DNA of 17,095 nucleotides. It comes from Planctomycetia bacterium. GTDB lineage: Bacteria; Planctomycetota; Planctomycetia; Pirellulales; UBA1268. The position numbers and the translations under genes were made by a program. Positions within the stretch are counted from its first letter, which is position 1, and every line of letters starts with the position of its first letter. Under the pieces are notes generated by a model. That model had not been told where the DNA came from and made no database searches. It was given only the letters and a program-made list of their open reading frames with translations. Below are positions 15,834 to 17,095 of this stretch, piece after piece. The DNA lies in NCBI GenBank assembly GCA_009926295.1, contig RFPF01000040.1, forward strand, positions 1-17,095, read 5' to 3'.

Positions 15834-15843
15834 CTCGTTTTGC
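15814..15843 (-). terminator. Hairpin 6 bp past the secreted-protein stop
   Basis: GCAAAACGAG and CTCGTTTTGC are perfect 10-bp arms with a 10-nt loop. The structure lies directly downstream of the minus-strand gene ending at 15850. It is well placed to end that transcript, and being symmetrical it could also protect the cysD transcript arriving from the other side. There is no U-tract on the minus strand after it (TTGCC follows), so intrinsic termination is uncertain. Confidence 0.45.
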
Positions 15844-15849
15844 GTGAAA

Positions 15850-16617
15850 CTAGAAATTGCCCACGCTGAAGTTGACGTAGGCGCCCCACGGGCCGACGCC
15901 GACTGACATGCCGCTGCCCTTGCTGTCGGAGAACGGGGGCTTGCCGCCGCCCTGGCTGCGGTATGGCGACGAGGCCGGACCGGCGTTGGCCTGGGCCGCG
16001 GCTGCGGCCGCCGCCTGCGCCGTGAGCTGTCGTGACGCCTGGGCCTGCTCGACGAGCTGCTGCCGGCCCTGGTCAAAGGCCGCCTGTTGCCGCTGCAGCG
16101 ACTGTCGCTTGGCCTCGATCTTCTGGATCTCCTGCGAGAGTTCGCCGGCCGACATGCTGACCACGTTGGGGATGTCCTTGAGCACCTCGTCGCGCTTCCT
16201 GTCGGACATCGCCGAGAGATACTGCCCCACCCAGGCGCGGGCGTCCTTGGCCTCCGGCGAATCCATCACCTTGAACTTTGACTCCAGATCCTCGAGCAGA
16301 TATTCGAGCTCGTACGACGACATCTTTGCGACCCGCTGGTTGAAGTCGCTCTTGATCTTCAGCACCTGCTTGGGCGGATAGATCTGCTGCGAGTCGAGCC
16401 AGTCGCCGAGTTCGAAGACCGCCCGCCGCCAGCGCGAGCTGCGGAGGATCTCGGCCTTCTTGGCGATGTCGTCCTGCGGCGCCGAGGCGGCGGCCACCTG
16501 CGGCGGCTGGCCCTGGCCTGCCGGAGGCTCGGCCGCAAACGCCGGGAACGCAATTGCGAGGCACGCCACGGCGAGCAGGAGCAGGGCTGCGGGATGTCGC
16601 GTGACGCAGGGCGTCAT
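15850..16617 (-). CDS. Secreted helical protein of unknown function
   Basis: 255 residues; I do not recognise a named family. Residues 10-28 are a hydrophobic signal sequence with a likely type I cleavage at AFA-AEP (around 28/29); the Cys at 19 lies inside the hydrophobic core and is not a convincing lipobox. Residues 50-150 are charged and helical (ELGDWLDSQQIYPPKQ, YELEYLLEDLESKF). Residues about 158-200 are Gln/Lys/Ala-rich and probably coiled coil. A run of eight alanines with spacer Gln follows, then a Gly/Ser-rich stretch and a C-terminus with alternating small and aromatic residues (GPWGAYVNFSVGNF). ATG at 16617 overlaps the upstream gene's stop as ATGA, and GGGGAGG lies 8 nt before it, a rare good Shine-Dalgarno in this window. 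It is likely periplasmic and co-translated with the upstream gene. Confidence 0.85.
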   Translation of the reverse strand: MTPCVTRHPAALLLLAVACLAIAFPAFAAEPPAGQGQPPQVAAASAPQDDIAKKAEILRSSRWRRAVFELGDWLDSQQIYPPKQVLKIKSDFNQRVAKMSSYELEYLLEDLESKFKVMDSPEAKDARAWVGQYLSAMSDRKRDEVLKDIPNVVSMSAGELSQEIQKIEAKRQSLQRQQAAFDQGRQQLVEQAQASRQLTAQAAAAAAAQANAGPASSPYRSQGGGKPPFSDSKGSGMSVGVGPWGAYVNFSVGNF

Positions 16618-17095
16618 TTCGTGGGCCTCCCCGGCTTGCGGATCATCGTCATGTTGACCGGCGGCAGGTGCTCGCCGCCCGCGTGCGTGTGGAACGACTG
16701 CCAGGTGCACCGGTCCTTGCCGTCGTAGTTGTAGACGTTGAGCGATGCCGTCTGGCTGCCATCGGGGAGCACGGCCGTCGTCCGGGCGAGCCACGATCCA
16801 CCGTCACGGCTCCAGAAAGCCTCGCCGTGGCCGCCGTCGGCGCTGAACACCCACGAGCGAATCTGGCGGGTGAGCGGATCCCAGCCGATGCGCTGCGTGA
16901 CGTGCATCGGGGCGGCGGGCTCCGTGCCATCGCCGGCGGTGGTCGCGGCCGGCGTGATCTTCATGTCGCGGAGAAGGAACGTGCGGCCGGCGTTCCAACG
17001 CACGCTGACGTCGATCGCGGGCCGGGGCGGCGCCTTCGGGTCGGCGGCAGCGTTGTCGGTGACCGTCCAGTCGCCCACCATCCAGTCGAGATCCG
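16614..17095 (-). CDS. NTF2/SgcJ-like protein C-terminal domain, 5'-partial
   Basis: The frame is open to the right edge, so the N-terminus is missing; about 159 codons are visible (from DLDWMVGDWTV). The segments WMVGDW, VSVRWNAGRTFLLRDMKI, TQRIGWDPLTRQIRSWVFSADGG and GEAFWSRDGGSWLARTTAV form a repeated beta-strand pattern. I know this pattern as the C-terminal domain of planctomycete proteins annotated as SgcJ/EcaC-family or nuclear-transport-factor-2-like, where an NTF2-like fold precedes it. The substrate or activity is not known to me. It shares an ATGA overlap with the secreted protein downstream, so the two are probably co-transcribed. Confidence 0.7.
   Translation of the reverse strand, partial: DLDWMVGDWTVTDNAAADPKAPPRPAIDVSVRWNAGRTFLLRDMKITPAATTAGDGTEPAAPMHVTQRIGWDPLTRQIRSWVFSADGGHGEAFWSRDGGSWLARTTAVLPDGSQTASLNVYNYDGKDRCTWQSFHTHAGGEHLPPVNMTMIRKPGRPTK

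Larger units (their letters stand above)
15522..15849. other. Repeat-rich intergenic block between convergent genes
   Basis: No credible gene is present in these 328 bp. It contains an inverted-repeat-bounded unit (15554-15684), two copies of a 37-bp direct repeat (15701-15737 and 15797-15833), and at least two hairpins. cysN would be expected to begin here, but no GTPase motif (such as GHVDHGKST-like residues) is seen in any frame. Confidence 0.8.

Noticed and set aside
16540..16617. Lipoprotein signal in the secreted protein (Cys at residue 19)
   Set aside because: The Cys sits in the middle of the hydrophobic core without a proper lipobox, and a better type I site (AFA-AEP) follows.

Overview
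The window looks like one end of a high-GC bacterial contig, most likely from a planctomycete and probably a metagenome or amplified-genome assembly. This placement is inference. It rests on high GC, few clear Shine-Dalgarno sequences, the partial right-edge gene (it ends in a domain I associate with planctomycete SgcJ/EcaC- or NTF2-like proteins), and GC-rich palindromic intergenic repeats. No rRNA, tRNA or CRISPR was seen.

Positions 1-13239 hold a nearly complete respiratory complex I (NADH:quinone oxidoreductase) operon on the minus strand. Read 5'->3' the order is nuoA-B-C-D-E-F-G-H-I-J-K-L-M, the canonical one. The genes are tightly packed: ATGA overlaps at D/E, G/H, H/I and J/K, a GTGA overlap at I/J, and TGATG at F/G. 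NuoE/F/G form the NADH-oxidising arm, NuoB/C/D/I the connecting and quinone-reducing arm, and NuoA/H/J/K/L/M the proton-pumping membrane arm. All expected Fe-S ligand motifs are visible, including an N7-type motif in NuoG. nuoN, expected after nuoM, is missing because the contig stops inside nuoM. Bases 1-189 are a perfect fold-back palindrome of nuoM DNA, almost certainly an artefact.

Positions 13240-13500 are the presumed nuo control region. It holds a perfect 9-bp inverted repeat with a 6-nt spacer (13346-13369) that looks like a CRP/FNR-family site.

Positions 13501-15521 hold the C-terminal part of an SbtA-type Na+/bicarbonate permease (minus), the C-terminal third of an NhaR-like LysR regulator (plus), and an intact cysD (plus). 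Both fragments lost their 5' ends at the same place, a short palindromic stretch. This is either a deletion or a repeat-mediated misjoin. cysN, the usual partner directly after cysD, is absent; a 328-bp block of palindromes and direct repeats follows instead.

Positions 15850-17095 hold two minus-strand genes overlapping by ATGA: a partial NTF2/SgcJ-like C-terminal domain protein running off the right edge, and a secreted helical protein of unknown function. Apart from complex I, the most useful observations are the operator-like site before nuoA and the repeat-associated breaks in sbtA/nhaR and after cysD.
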